From Hypericum androsaemum (taxonomy: Eukaryota > Streptophyta > Magnoliopsida > Malpighiales > Hypericaceae), in the NCBI GenBank assembly GCA_963995505.1, contig OZ023186.1:15073570-15137569 (forward strand): a stretch of 64,000 bases of DNA, read 5' to 3'. Each line of letters opens with the position of its first letter. Positions within the stretch are counted from its first letter, which is position 1. The translations under genes were made by a program, and so were the position numbers. Below the pieces are notes generated by a model. It did no database searches. It saw only the letters and a program-made list of their open reading frames with translations, and had not been told where the DNA came from. Shown here piece by piece: positions 32,994-44,524 of this stretch.

Positions 32994-35100
32994 TCGAGCC
33001 TGGTGTAAATAACAATTTATCTACTGTCCAAAAAAATACCAATTTATCTTAATGGATTGTGATATAAATGTACCAAATCAAATAATATCCGATCGATATA
33101 ATTACAGACGTGACAACTTCTGACACAATCGAAGATATTGAATACGCCACTATTTACGAAAGAACTATATATACACATATCATGCTGTTTAAGTTTTAAC
33201 CATTCTAGGCATTCTCCGGCAATTAATTTTTCTAACGAGTTATCTTTACTGCAGATCTTCTCAAATCGGTCTTGGACGTCACAGATATAGTGACATTTCG
33301 TTTATGTTTTCTTAGGCATTTGTATCCGGTCATCCCAGCTCCAACTAATTTAAGTTTAAATATGATGTAGAATTTTTATAAGATAGTAAATCTATCTTAA
33401 CAGTAATATGTTCTGAATAATTTGAATTAAAATTTTTTTGTTAATCTAGAACAACACTCTCAGTGGATGATATAAATGTTGTTAGTTCACAATTCATTTA
33501 TGTTTTAGTGAAGCCTATATATTCTTCATGATCTGTATAAGCAAATGTTTAGCAACTTAAATATACTGGTGGAGGAAGTTAATTACATTCAAGAAATCGA
33601 CTTTTTCCATCTCTAGTGAAAATCTTTACCAGATTTTTTAATCAATAACTGTATTAAAAATTGGGAGTTTTTCCAAAAGTCAAGACTCTCAATTCTCTTA
33701 AAAAAATTTATCCAAAAACTTATGAATAAAAGAGATAATATTAAAAAAGTTATTTCTTAAACAAAATTTTATAGTACCAAAAGTTACCAGAAAGCTTTCT
33801 TTAATAATTCAAGACAAGACGAGATGCATGTGAGAGTCAAAGACACTAAAAGACAACTACAAAGTGACAGATTTTCTACGCTCCACACATTTTTAATCTG
33901 AAACGCCAAATTATACTAGCTATATATCAATTATGATATATTTTTTATTCAATATACTACCAGTTGCCTTCACTCATTCTGTCCGCGATCTAGTTTTACG
34001 ATATGTAATTTTTATTAATGTGGAGAAACTAGTCCTTAATTATTACATCCTTTTCAACTATGGAGAAACTGCTCCACCCTTGACACGATTTAAAATCATG
34101 CTCGGTTCTTAGTCGGTCCAGTAGTATTGGTACACCGGAAATAAATAAGACGCTTTTAAGTTAAAAAACATATAACCTAGTAATACAAGATCTTAATTTT
34201 AAGAAGTTTCAGGCTGTAAATTTTGGGATAAATTTTTTTTTTTAAAGCCAAGGTTGCTCCACAATTGTCATGCATAGAACAAGATTTCAACTTCTAGGGC
34301 GTTAAAATAATACAATCCACTCCACCCAAAAAAAATAATACCATCCACTTTGAAAACTTTGCCAATGGCATTTTGGAAATGCGGGGAATATAAAATGGGA
34401 AGAGCAGCGATCTCTATTTCATATAGCCTTTTGACCCTTTGACGTAGTGGTGCTCTAGCTAGAATTAGTTGCCATATTATGGCTTTGGGCAAGGTCTAGT
34501 AGAGTAAAAAATTTCTAAAGTAATATCATTATGAAATTAAGAAAAATATTATTTTCAAGAGGTTATTACATAAAAAATTTATATTTTTTAATTCAAAAAT
34601 AATAAAATTGAGTTTTGAGTAATAAATATGTAAATATCAAAATTTGTTTTGTCTACATTCAAGTCATCTAAAATCTTGGCTCATAACATTATTCAAATGT
34701 TATAGTCGATTGAGATATTTTTTTACATTAAGCCGGAGTTTATAATGACTATTTAAAAATAATTGAAAAAATAAATAATTACGTAAAATTTATCAAACAA
34801 GCAAGTTTAGCACAAATTGGTATCATAAAATAATTTTCAACTTCGTAAAATATATAAAAATATATATTTTTATTTAAAAATATTGGAACATGAATTTCAC
34901 ACTAAAATTTTCTGAAAAAATATTAGTTATTACGATAAAAGATTATTAAATTTTAACACCATCTCGGGACATGGACTTTTTATCAATTTAGAGAGATTAT
35001 CAATTTATAGGAAAAAGATCATAGGTTTCAATCTATCAAAACTGCGGATATCTCTATTTTCTTGTCAATTTAAGTTTGCCTACTAAAAACACAATTTTTT
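32994..35100. other. intergenic, no recognised gene
   Basis: AT-rich. A copy of family R2 lies at 33321-33470. The minus-strand ORF at 34268-34492 has no domain. Confidence 0.4.
33321..33470 (-). repeat. dispersed repeat family R2, copy 4
   Basis: Diverged copy: TGTATCCGGTCATCC, CAACTAATTTAAGTTTAAAT and a TTTTTTTGTTAATCTAGAAC end correspond in order to the copies at 2.1 and 16.5 kb. Confidence 0.4.
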
Positions 35101-35660
35101 TAGTGTATGATATCCGATAAATTCAACTTAATAAATCAAAATAGTATTATCTACATCTCATATTCACTATTTAGCGGAACAAAACAAGGTTCCTCAAAAC
35201 ACACGCATTATGTCACAATGAACATTGAAGAGGCCATCCACAAGGGTTGTTTATTGGGATTCAATTACAGTAGGCAAGTCCTTCTCTCCCAAACATTAAA
35301 GCAGACAAGTGTTCTCCTGCATCAAGTAAAAGAGCATCAATATGATGCATCACACCGATAAAAAAAAGGACAGTGAGCCAAAGGGGGGTGAAATGTGAGT
35401 ACGAAAATTTATCGAGCAAAAGGCAAACGGAAAGCTTCAAATCCATCCCGATAAACGATTGATAGCAGTAAGATAGCATACCAGACTCTGCCGGTAGCCC
35501 GGAGAACCCTCGGTGTTCAATCCATTGGGAACCCTCGGTGTTGTATAAAACGATCAACATTCAAGTATTCCAAATCGCAACAACGGGAGAAACCGACTCT
35601 AAGAGCTAATATTAACAATGAGATCCAGAGTAAGAAATGATACCTCACGTTTCCATCCCC
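35101..35660 (-). other. 3' flank and probable 3' UTR of the glyoxalase gene
   Basis: The sequence after the glyoxalase stop codon is less AT-rich than the intergenic DNA around it and includes a short direct repeat GAACCCTCGGTGTT (near 35505 and 35528). The 99-residue minus-strand ORF at 35261-35560 has no domain and is best read as untranslated sequence. Confidence 0.4.
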
Positions 35661-38235
35661 TCAAGCAGCATTTGCAGTAGTCTTTCCAATAGTTTTGAGG
35701 TCGAAAATCTCAATCCAGTAGCCATCTGGATCCTTAATGAATGCTATGCCCTTCATTTTTCCTGAACATGGAAATGCGCAGATAGTAGATCCACGGTTAC
35801 ATCTCATACAAATGGTCTATGTGTGATTAACAGTATGAAGCCTAAATCTAATGTCATTCAAGAAAATATCACGATATATTAGGACATATTTCATGACATT
35901 GCACATCCTCAACTCAGTGGGAATAGAGCCACGGAAGTGGTGAACTCCAAAAAGGAAGACATATAATGAAACAGAACAGGTTTCGCCTTTGCAATAACTA
36001 CTGAAAAAATAGTTTGTATAGAGGAAGTTTCAAGTACAATGAAAGAAATTAATTCCTTACTGGTAATTAATAATGCAAGTAATTCAGATATCTAGAAAGA
36101 GTAACAGGGCTCAACATCCTAGTACAGAACCATCTAACCGAGTATTCCTCAGATGCACCTAAACATGAGTTCCACAAATACTAGTTGAGTAAGGAATATT
36201 ACCATCATCAGGTTTCTTTACAAATTCCACCCCGAGGCGTTCAAATCTCTCACAAGCCTTGTATGTGTCATCAACAGTGATTCCAATGTGTCCTGAAGAC
36301 CAGGAAAACAAATCTCAGGATAAAAAAGATTGCATATGTGCAGAACTTCAGCAAAAAAAAAATCTATCTTCAATTGATAATGCAGGACCAACTTTCAGCT
36401 TCATTCTCTAACTCTTTGGGATGCAGCGTTGCAACCAGAAGAATCCAGCCGATAGGGAAAACAAAACATCTGCGCGCCTCTTTTGATTTAAGCACTGATT
36501 TCAGCGTGCGCCAAAATGCATCTAATCATGGCTTAGGGTAGTCATTTGAGGAGCAATACACATAAGATTATGTCATATAGATCCAGTTCATGTAGCACAC
36601 ATCAAGATAGCATTTATCAAACAGGTGCAGTCCAAACTATCTGAAACCTTTGATGGAGGGCATCTTATGAAATAGGAGTTGTGTAACGCTGAAACGTCTA
36701 AAGAATGACAGGACCACTTGGCAATCATATATGTTTGCTGGAAACATCAATCTACATACCAAATCCACCAGGGTCTGAATTTCCATTGTGATAACCTTTG
36801 AAGTCAGCATCGTTCTCTGTACCCCAGTTACTATAAAAACCGATCATTAGCAAATATATCATGAACGAAGAAGCATAAAAGGGAAAATTCAGTGTTTATT
36901 TCACAGTAGCCAAACAAAAAAATTACAATTGCTTACTGGGTTAGTTCTATAGTGGCTGGCCTTCCAAAGGTCCAAACTGTCCTTTCAACAGGATCACTTG
37001 GAGCAGAAGCTTGATCCTGCAACAGATAAAGCATGTACATAAGTTGCAATATTGAATTGTGAGGCCAAATGTGGAAACACGAGCGAAAAGGGTTGAGCCT
37101 CCTTTTCAGTTCACCTCATAGCCCATGAAGTATAAACTGAACTTCATCTCTGGAAAGTCCAACCTCTTCAGCAAGCTGAAATTCCGAGAGAATAAGAGCA
37201 TAAAAAGTTCATTAAATCCCGACGAGACAAACATAGCCAAATACAAAGATAGCATAGCTGGAATTTCCCAAAAGTTAAGCTACTCCTTGTCAAGACCGCC
37301 TGAATGAGAATGACATCAGAATCAGATAACTATTATTTCGTCCTTCCACAAAACTACTAGCATCAAATGATAGAGGAAACCAAATAGTCTCCAATCCCGC
37401 TAACTCCTAGCTTAACCAGTCGTCAACTTAAACAAGAATATGCAATACATCAACATAAAGGATTTCTAGTATTTAGACAACAAAGATGCCTTCATCGACA
37501 ATTGATCGCAGCACTGAAGTTCATTTTCCAAAAGTTTGGCGAGCTCCAATGAAACCAGAGGCAACAACATTCCTCATTTGGACATGACAAACGAGAACCC
37601 GGCATACCAAGCTCATCCACTTTAGTCCGGAACATTAAAACCCGCCTCCGAAACATGTCCAAAGAATGTACGTACTATACTCTACACTCATCAAACAGCA
37701 TTAAATCAAACCACGAAAAGAACAGATAGAAACCAACTTACGACATCCCCAGAACCCGGGAGTAGAAGTCCAGGCTCGCTTTCGGGTCCTTTATCCTATA
37801 CATCTGATCCCCAACACCCAAAAAAAACCCAAAATCAGAATTAAGGCAACAAATTTCTCAATAAAGTTGCAAACTTTACAAAACCCATTAAAAAATTTGG
37901 GAGCTTTCTACCGTTTGTTGCATGATGTATCCCTTGGTGGCCTCGTCGGGGGTGACGTGGAGGCCCGGGTTGTTCGCGGGCGATTCCTTCGGGTCGGACG
38001 CTGAAGCCATCAGCCTCCTGAACCGGGTCGGCCCCTGCAAAAATTACACAATCGTTTTGGAATTAAAAAAAAAAGTCGAAAACTTTATTGAATTAGATTA
38101 ATATTGAGAGCGAAATGGGGGAACCTGGGAATGGGAGGAAGGGAGAGGAGGAGAGGGAGAGTGGGGTTTTGGGGTGAAGCGAGAGACGGAGTAGGAGAGG
38201 CAACGGGGTACGGAAGTAGTGACGGTAGCCGCCAT
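35661..38235 (-). CDS. GLX1: glyoxalase I (lactoylglutathione lyase), single-domain
   Basis: Eight exons on the minus strand: 38125-38235, 37912-38034, 37742-37803, 37115-37175, 36937-37016, 36760-36830, 36203-36292, 35661-35761. All introns are GT-AG and the exons join to 699 nt (232 residues). The enzyme isomerises the hemithioacetal of methylglyoxal and glutathione to S-lactoylglutathione, the first step of methylglyoxal detoxification. The metal ligands of the human enzyme are recognisable: Q77 in IMQQTMYRI, E143 in ATIELTHNW, H171 in GFGHIGITV and E217 in [21 protein letters not shown] and KPDDGKMKG are family signatures. Residues 1-45 are Ser/Pro/Arg-rich with no acidic residue, like a plastid transit peptide. 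An internal Met46 would give a 187-residue cytosolic form, the usual length of the short plant enzyme. It is the single-domain Zn-type-like form rather than the two-domain Ni-type enzyme. Confidence 0.95.
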
Positions 38236-38239
38236 TTTT

Positions 38240-39468
38240 GGGGTTAGAGGTGATGATTTAATAGTTTCAAGATTGAATTTTTATTTTCTGTTCTAATGTT
38301 TTGTGGACTGGGCTTCGAGATGTACTGGCCCATGATCTTTTACCGATTATTTATTGGGCCTTAAATTTGAGTATGGTTATGATTTTAATACATCTGCCTA
38401 CACGATTTCAGCAATTTTAAATTTATATAATGTGTGTATAAATTTTTTGTTTATATTTTATTCGAATTATAATTAACTGAGAATAAAGTTGTTCAAGGTT
38501 GACCAGGAGGTCTCCGGTTCGAATGAATCAGTGAGAATGCACTAGTGTTGAATACTCGTTGGGAGAATTTTTTCATCATTCAAAAATTCAACTCGACTAA
38601 CCTGGATTAGTCAACCTATTAGATATCAGGTAGTTTAAAAATAACCACGTCCGAGTTGGATATCAAGATACTAATCCAAAAAAGAAAAGGGCCATGAAAA
38701 AATTGTTAGTTCTGGATCATACCTTTTTGAGTTTACAAAGCAGGGGGATTGGTTCAATTGATGTTGCCAACCTATGCCAATAAGGAGCTAGTGAACCCTT
38801 AATCACGTTGTAAAGAGCATTAGTTTCAACAGCATTGTATAACCTTGCTTTTTTTTTCAAACAACATGTTACATGGTCAATCTGTCATGTTACAAATTTT
38901 GCATTCAACGAAAATTTTTAATAATAAATATGTTAATTTTTTACACATATAAATAATTTAACCACACTTGTAACTAAGACGTTAGAATATGTACACATTT
39001 ACTGTATTTTTTTTCGAAGAGCCGCACGTTTGATGTCATGAAGTAGCAATTTGTTCAACTAATGAATTTTGTCTGCTATTGGTTGGTTTTCTCTACAATT
39101 TTTTTTAAAAACAATGTTCCAAGAAACTCGGAAAATAAGAAAATCAAGCGACAAGATCTTGGTAATAACTGACCAACCTCCTTAATCGATGTTCCCTAAA
39201 ATCATTGCATTCTTGTACCTAATTAAATAACAAACCTTTGCCGTCGCACTTTAAGAAACGATTCCTACGAGGAACATACAAAATCTTTCTTCTTTCCTAT
39301 GATTTCATTTTGTCTGCTTTATGTTAATCCTTCCTCTCTACAAGAATCAAAATCTTGTCTTGGCTGCTTTTGTACAAGTGCTGATAATTCGTTTGATACT
39401 GTGTTTGGAACGGGAAAAAATAGAGTAAAACGGAATATGCGTTGTGAATTTGCAATATCTTGAACCGA
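38240..39468. other. upstream region of the glyoxalase gene; repeat at 38505-38640
   Basis: Promoter-proximal sequence of the minus-strand glyoxalase gene, then AT-rich DNA with no recognised gene. No clear TATA box was assigned. Confidence 0.4.
38505..38640 (+). repeat. dispersed repeat family R2, copy 5, with B-box-like motif
   Basis: Inverted relative to the other copies. Shows CTCCGGTTCGAATGAATCAG (a pol III B-box-like core), then GTGTTGAATACTCGTTGGGA, AATTTTTTCATCATTCAAAA and ACTAACCTGGATTAGTC. This copy gives the best hint that the family is a SINE. Confidence 0.45.
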
Positions 39469-39474
39469 ATATTA

Positions 39475-39701
39475 GGGACCAGATTTGGTTCTAGAAATGG
39501 GTCATTCAGGAGGGTCCTGGATGGCAGACCATTGGATATACATCGGGTAGATTATTTTATCCGATCTTTTTTATTCTGGGATGGTCCCGAAACTATTTTA
39601 TCATCAATGAGTAGACCATTTTATCATAATTGGGCGAACCATTTTATCCTTCAAAACGGTCCTGACGCGTTTTACACGCCCAGAACCAAATCCAACCCGG
39701 G
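39475..39701. mobile_element. possible small MITE
   Basis: GATTTGGTTCT near the left end is inverted as AGAACCAAATC near the right end, and ATATTA directly flanks both ends (39469-39474, 39702-39707). The inverted repeat is short and imperfect, so the call is tentative. The interior repeats ATTTTATC and encodes nothing recognisable. Confidence 0.35.
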
Positions 39702-40069
39702 ATATTACATCAATTAAAATTAAGATATCAAGACCCACCTTTTTTTTGCGCTAAGAAATCAAGACCGGCTATTGTAAACTTGCAAACGCAATAACAAAAA
39801 TCATGTACGTAAGAGCAAAATGTGTTGTTTATTCCTAGTTGTTGAAACAAGGGATCGTTCGTGACTTGAACCTACAGCTAGCCAAAACTTCTGAAAAAGG
39901 CAAAGCTTCGATCTTTCTCTCAATATTATTAGATTTTTGCTAAATTGGTGAATGTCTTAATTCATTTTTGACATTTTAATCCAATCGATACACATCTTGT
40001 TAGTCAGTTCAAAATGTAACAAAAATACATATCTTGTGATAATGTTTTTTAAAGGGGCTAAAAGTAAAA

Positions 40070-40292
40070 AGTATTGTATTTGCTTGATTGACTTGTGTAC
40101 ATCATGTGGTGTTTTTATACAGGTTTACAAGGAATGGAAGCTATGATTTGGTGGTTAGAAATCCGCAGCAGTTATTGCAAGATCAGCCTGGTAAGGCAAT
40201 GCATAATAGCTGCAAATTTGGAGTCCTTTGAATGTTTGAATAGGCGTGATCTTGGTAGAGAATCATGGAACAGTTGATATCTCCTTTAAACA
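40070..40292 (-). repeat. 3' LTR of the copia element
   Basis: Matches the LTR at 43529-43750 throughout, for example TATTGTATTTGCTTGATTGA and GAATGTTTGAATA(G/T)GCGTGATC. On the minus strand it starts TGTTTAAAGG directly after the purine-rich GGGAGGGGA polypurine tract (40293-40301). Confidence 0.85.
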
Positions 40293-42035
40293 TCCCCTCC
40301 CTGCAAGCGAAACAGGGTGGACGTTGAGCTTGGTCCATAGGTCTTGAAAGCACTGGCGTGGAAGTGGCTTTGTGAGTATGTCCGCCAGAGTATAGGTTGC
40401 ACCAAGATTGTCACACCAGAGTATAGGTGGTGCCGTGCTGGATAACCTTATTTCATGTAACAAAGATTGCAACCACATAACTTCAGAAGCCATAGATGCT
40501 AGTGCGCGATATTCAGCCTCCGTTGATGAGCGTCAAAAAACTCGTTGCTTGCAGGAGGACAAGAAATCAGATTGGGACCAAATATACACGTCGTAGCCTG
40601 TAGTGGAATGGCGGTAAATTGGGCAACCAGCCCAATCCACATCACTATAGGCAGAGAGTGTATGATTTCGGGAAGCTCAAAGATGAAGTTCGTAGTTGCT
40701 GGTCCCTTGAAGATAGTGAAGAATCCTTTCTATAGCTGTCTAGTTTTCATATGCAGGTGAATGCATGAATTGTGCCGCACGGTTGACAGCAAAAGCTATC
40801 TCTGGCAGTGTGATGCCCACGTACTACAGGCAGCCCATAACCTGTCGATAAAGAGTTGGATCACACTCAAAATCAGTTTGAGGAGCCACGGAGGTCGCTG
40901 GAGTAGCCAATGCTTTACAGCCTGCCATCTTCGCTATTTTGAGCAGATTACGAATGTACTTGGACTGAGATAGGACCAATCCTCCAGCTGTTCTACGTGT
41001 CTCAATAGGACATATTTCCCAAGTCTTTGACTGCAAAATTTTGTTGTAGATAGGCCATGAGCTTTTGTAAGAGTTGAGGATGACTTCTTGTAACAAGAAT
41101 ATCATCCATATACACTAGAACTAACAATCTGATGTTCCCTTCATTGTAATAAATCAGAGATGCATTAGTTTTAGAGCCCCAGAATCCAAATGCAGTTAGA
41201 GCCACCTTTAAGCAATGAAACCATGCCCGTGGAGCTTGCTTAAGGCCGTAAAGTGATCTCATGAGCTTGCAAACATAATCTGGAAATTGGGGATTAACAA
41301 ATCCAGTTGGTTGCTCTATATTGACATCATCAGCAAGATGCCAATGTAAAAAGGCATTCGATATATCAAGCTATCATATAGGCAAATTAAATGACAATGC
41401 TATGACGAGAATGAGATGAACCGTATTAGGTTTGATGACCGGGCTAAATGTCATCAACACCTAGATGCTGTTGAAAACCCTTGGCCACCAATCGGGCTTT
41501 GTGAGGAGCAATGGTGCCATTAGAGTTGTACTTTGTTCAGAACATCCACTTGTTGCCTAGGACATTTATGGGACCAGGACCCATATATGGTTTTGAATCA
41601 AGTGACTATGTCGAACGACTTTGGTGTAGCACCTAGGCTCGTCAGTTTTGGGTATTGTGGTCTTTGCCATATTAGCCTGGGGCGACGAGCGGCTCTGTGA
41701 CGTGGTTATCATCTTGTAAGTCCAGGTCGGTTGTACTGGCAATGCCAGCAGTAGCAGGAGTGGCAATGGTAGAGAAGCTAGAGCAGTTGCTGTGCGATGA
41801 GCATAAACAATCCCATGTCGCGAGGAGGAAAGGTGTTAGTTATTATGGGAATTATCTATTCTGCCCTCGTCTGATTTTGCTATGGCCAGTAGGGACATTG
41901 ACCAAATTGCCCTCTGAATAAATGGGCCTTCATTGCTGTTGTGCATAAGCTAGTGGGATTGGGCTCATTAGTTGGGCTTGTAGATTGGACATGAGGTGGC
42001 GGGCCCATATTATACATAGAGGGTGGGCCTGTTAG

Positions 42036-42578
42036 TCATAAAAAGGCTCCATATTGGGGCGATCCAAGTGATATAAGGTTCTCGTGAGGATTTGTTATCT
42101 TGATACAACCACCGGTAAACCTCGGATCTGTAAAAGGAAACACAGACTCGTCAAATAGAACATGACGGCTAATATGAAGTTTAAGAGATGAAACATCAAA
42201 ACAACGGTATCCTTTATGTTGGCATTTGTACCCTAAAAACACACAAGGCATAAACCGGGGTTCAAGTTTATGTTTGGTTATAGGTCGTAGCCACGGGTAG
42301 CATAGGCATCCAATAACACGAACATTCAAAATAGATGGTATATCGGTAAATAATTTTTGGTACGGGGAAATATTATCAAGTTGAGGCGTCGGTAGGTGGT
42401 TAATAAAATAAGATGCAGATTCAAAAATAAGTGACCAGTACCGAATAAAGATAGAGGCATGTTGTAAAATGGCCAAACCTATTTCAATAATATGTCTCTG
42501 CTTTCTTTCAGCACACCTATTTTGTTCGGGTGTATAGGGGCAAGAAACTCGATGAACAATGCCATTTTTGGAAAACAT
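42036..42578 (-). pseudogene. copia integrase C-terminal part
   Basis: 180 open codons. CPYTPEQNRCAERKQRHIIE holds the third catalytic residue (Glu) of the DDE triad; then INHLPTP, FTDIPSILNVRVIGCLCYP and CVFLGYKCQHKGYRCFD, the standard end of copia integrase. The two upstream Asp residues are missing because of the deletion at about 42580. Confidence 0.85.
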
Positions 42579-43510
42579 ATTTGGTGGGCTTGAGGCTGGT
42601 TGGGCGTGGACCTATAGGCCGAAGAGCAATCATAGGCCATATGCCCATACCCTTCACAATTATAGCATCAGACTTATGTGTCATCTTGGGTAAATGAATG
42701 ATTAGACCGTCTTGATCCAAATCCCCCTTGGTTGGGCCTGAATTGAGCCTCATATCCTTAAGACTTATATGGCCCAGCTGAATGCTAGCATGTACGACCA
42801 CCTTTTGTATTGCATCCTCCCCTTCCTCGCTGGCCTGTGTGAGCTGTGTAGTTGACAGAGGGCACCACTGATGAAAATACCAGAAGACCCAGATTGCACA
42901 AGTTCATTTCTTCAATCATAAGAAGGTCGTGTAGCTCATCGAGTGACATCAGCCCGGGCCTGATTTTGACAGTTCTAGAGAAAGGACTGAAGCTTTTATC
43001 AAGTTCAAGGAGAACTTTCTGAAAGATGTCAGGGCTGCTAGCTGGTCGACGATGGCCTTGGCACGGTTGAGGTAAGTCTCCATACTTTCTGACCCTTTCT
43101 TAGGTTCTCATATGGTCTAATTCAATTAGAGAATCTGTGACCTAGAGCCACCGCCATAGACTTTGGCAAGTTTATCCCGCAGTTGTTTGGCAGTTGCACA
43201 CCTGACCACCTAGTTAGGGACAATTCTAACAAGGAAAGCGACATGACTCTTTTTCCTCATTATACCACTGTGTGTAGGCTAGATTGGTGGTTGTTTTTCC
43301 TTTGAGCATTTTGGCTGGTGCTGGGCTGCTATCATCAACGTGATCGATTAAGTCGTATCCATCTAGCAATGGCTCGACTTGAGCCCTCTACAAGAGGTTG
43401 TTGTTGGCGTTGAGTTTGTTGACTTGCGAGGTGGAGCTCACCATTGTGGGTATGGGCAAGGCTTCAGTAGTCATGGTAGAGACAAAAAAAGAAAGCTCTT
43501 TTGAGAAATG

Positions 43511-43522
43511 GCTCTGATACCA
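43511..43522 (-). other. primer-binding site of the copia element
   Basis: On the minus strand TGGTATCAGAGC, the complement of the 3' end of initiator methionine tRNA, used by most plant copia elements. It lies 6 bp after the 5' LTR and fixes the element's orientation. Confidence 0.9.
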
Positions 43523-43528
43523 TAAAAT

Positions 43529-43750
43529 GTATTGTATTTGCTTGATTGACTTGTGTACATCTCGTGGTATTTTTATATAGCTTTACAAGGAATGGAAGCT
43601 ATGATTCAGTGGCTAAAAATCTGCAGTAGTTATTGTAAGATCAGCCAGGTAAGGTAATGTATAACAACTGCAGATTTGGAGTTATTTGAATGTTTGAATA
43701 TGCGTGATCTTGGGACAGAATCACGGGACATCTGTTATCTCCTTTAAAAA
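43529..43750 (-). repeat. 5' LTR of the copia element
   Basis: Partner of 40070-40292. The outer terminus is degraded (TTTAAAAA where the other copy has TTTAAACA). Several substitutions between the two LTRs show the insertion is not recent. Confidence 0.82.
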
Positions 43751-44091
43751 TTACTTAGGTGCATATACTAGATGGAAAAACCAGAGAACAAAAGTGAATC
43801 TAGAATAAGAGGATACATCAAAAGCTAAGCCCTTAGTAAGCCAATCCCGGTGCCTGGCGCCCACCAGTTAGCACTGCGAGTCATTTCCTATTTTATTCAA
43901 ACTCTTGTTTTGGACTCCTAGATGACCTAGATAGGTTCTGTAGTGTGCCAGAGTTTGTTTATATATATAAAGACATGTTACCCTAGTTTGTATGGCTTTT
44001 GTGATGCAATACTCATCAATAAAATATCTCATTCTCTCCGTGGACTTAGGCAATTGGCTGAACCAAATTTTCTCTTGTGTTATTATTTCTT

Positions 44092-44487
44092 GGGAAAATT
44101 ACTCTCAAGTCTTTCGGATATACTTAAATATACTAAAAAGTCTCTCCTGTTCATAAAATACATTTCAAAGTCCCTCTAGTTTACTTTTATTATACTTTCG
44201 GGTCCCTGGCGCACGTTAGCAGCTCTCTTTTTTCATTTTTGTTAATGAAATGACTAAAATACCCTTTTAGAACAAAGAAAAGATGATGTCAGCAAATTTT
44301 TATTTTTTGTTCCAGGGGTATTTTTATCATTTCAATGACAAAAATGAAAAAAAGCCTTGCTGATGTCAGCTAGGGACCCGAAAGTATAATAAAAACAAAC
44401 TAGAGGGACTTTGAAATGTATTTTGTGAACATGAGGAACTTTTTAGTATATTTAAGAAAATTCGAGGGACTTGAGAGTAATTTTTCC
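44092..44487. mobile_element. 396-bp Mutator-type MITE in the Tnt1-like LTR
   Basis: Almost palindromic: the left GGGAAAATTACTCTCAAGTC and right reverse complement GGAAAAATTACTCTCAAGTC begin long inverted arms that meet around a short centre. A perfect 9-bp target duplication TTATTTCTT flanks it (44083-44091, 44488-44496). The arms contain TTTCGGGTCCCTGGC and GTCAGC phrases also seen in the element at 59398-60635 in general style. Confidence 0.9.
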
Positions 44488-44512
44488 TTATTTCTTTGGA
44501 TTTTAGAATAAC

Positions 44513-44524
44513 TGGTATTAGAGC
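44513..44524 (+). other. primer-binding site, one mismatch
   Basis: TGGTATTAGAGC differs from the plant copia consensus TGGTATCAGAGC by one C-to-T change, consistent with methylation-driven decay. It confirms the plus orientation of this remnant. Confidence 0.8.

Larger units (their letters stand above)
40070..43750 (-). mobile_element. Ty1/copia element with both LTRs, internally deleted
   Basis: Two related LTRs of about 222 bp (40070-40292 and 43529-43750) flank a copia body on the minus strand. The order is PBS, gag remnant (about 43490-42590), a jump into the last third of integrase, RT with YMDD (VLVYMDDILV near 41130) and RNase H with a PLPRQCF-type end (40263-40493). Protease and the first two integrase Asp regions are absent, so roughly a kilobase is deleted near 42580. 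Many stops and frameshifts show it is dead. The flanking 5-bp duplication could not be recognised. Confidence 0.85.

Noticed and set aside
35107..35560. ORFs downstream of the glyoxalase gene
   Set aside because: Overlapping on both strands, no domains; best explained as untranslated sequence.
40070..43750. Dating of the copia insertion from a 5-bp target duplication
   Set aside because: The outer LTR ends are too degraded to identify the flanking duplication reliably.
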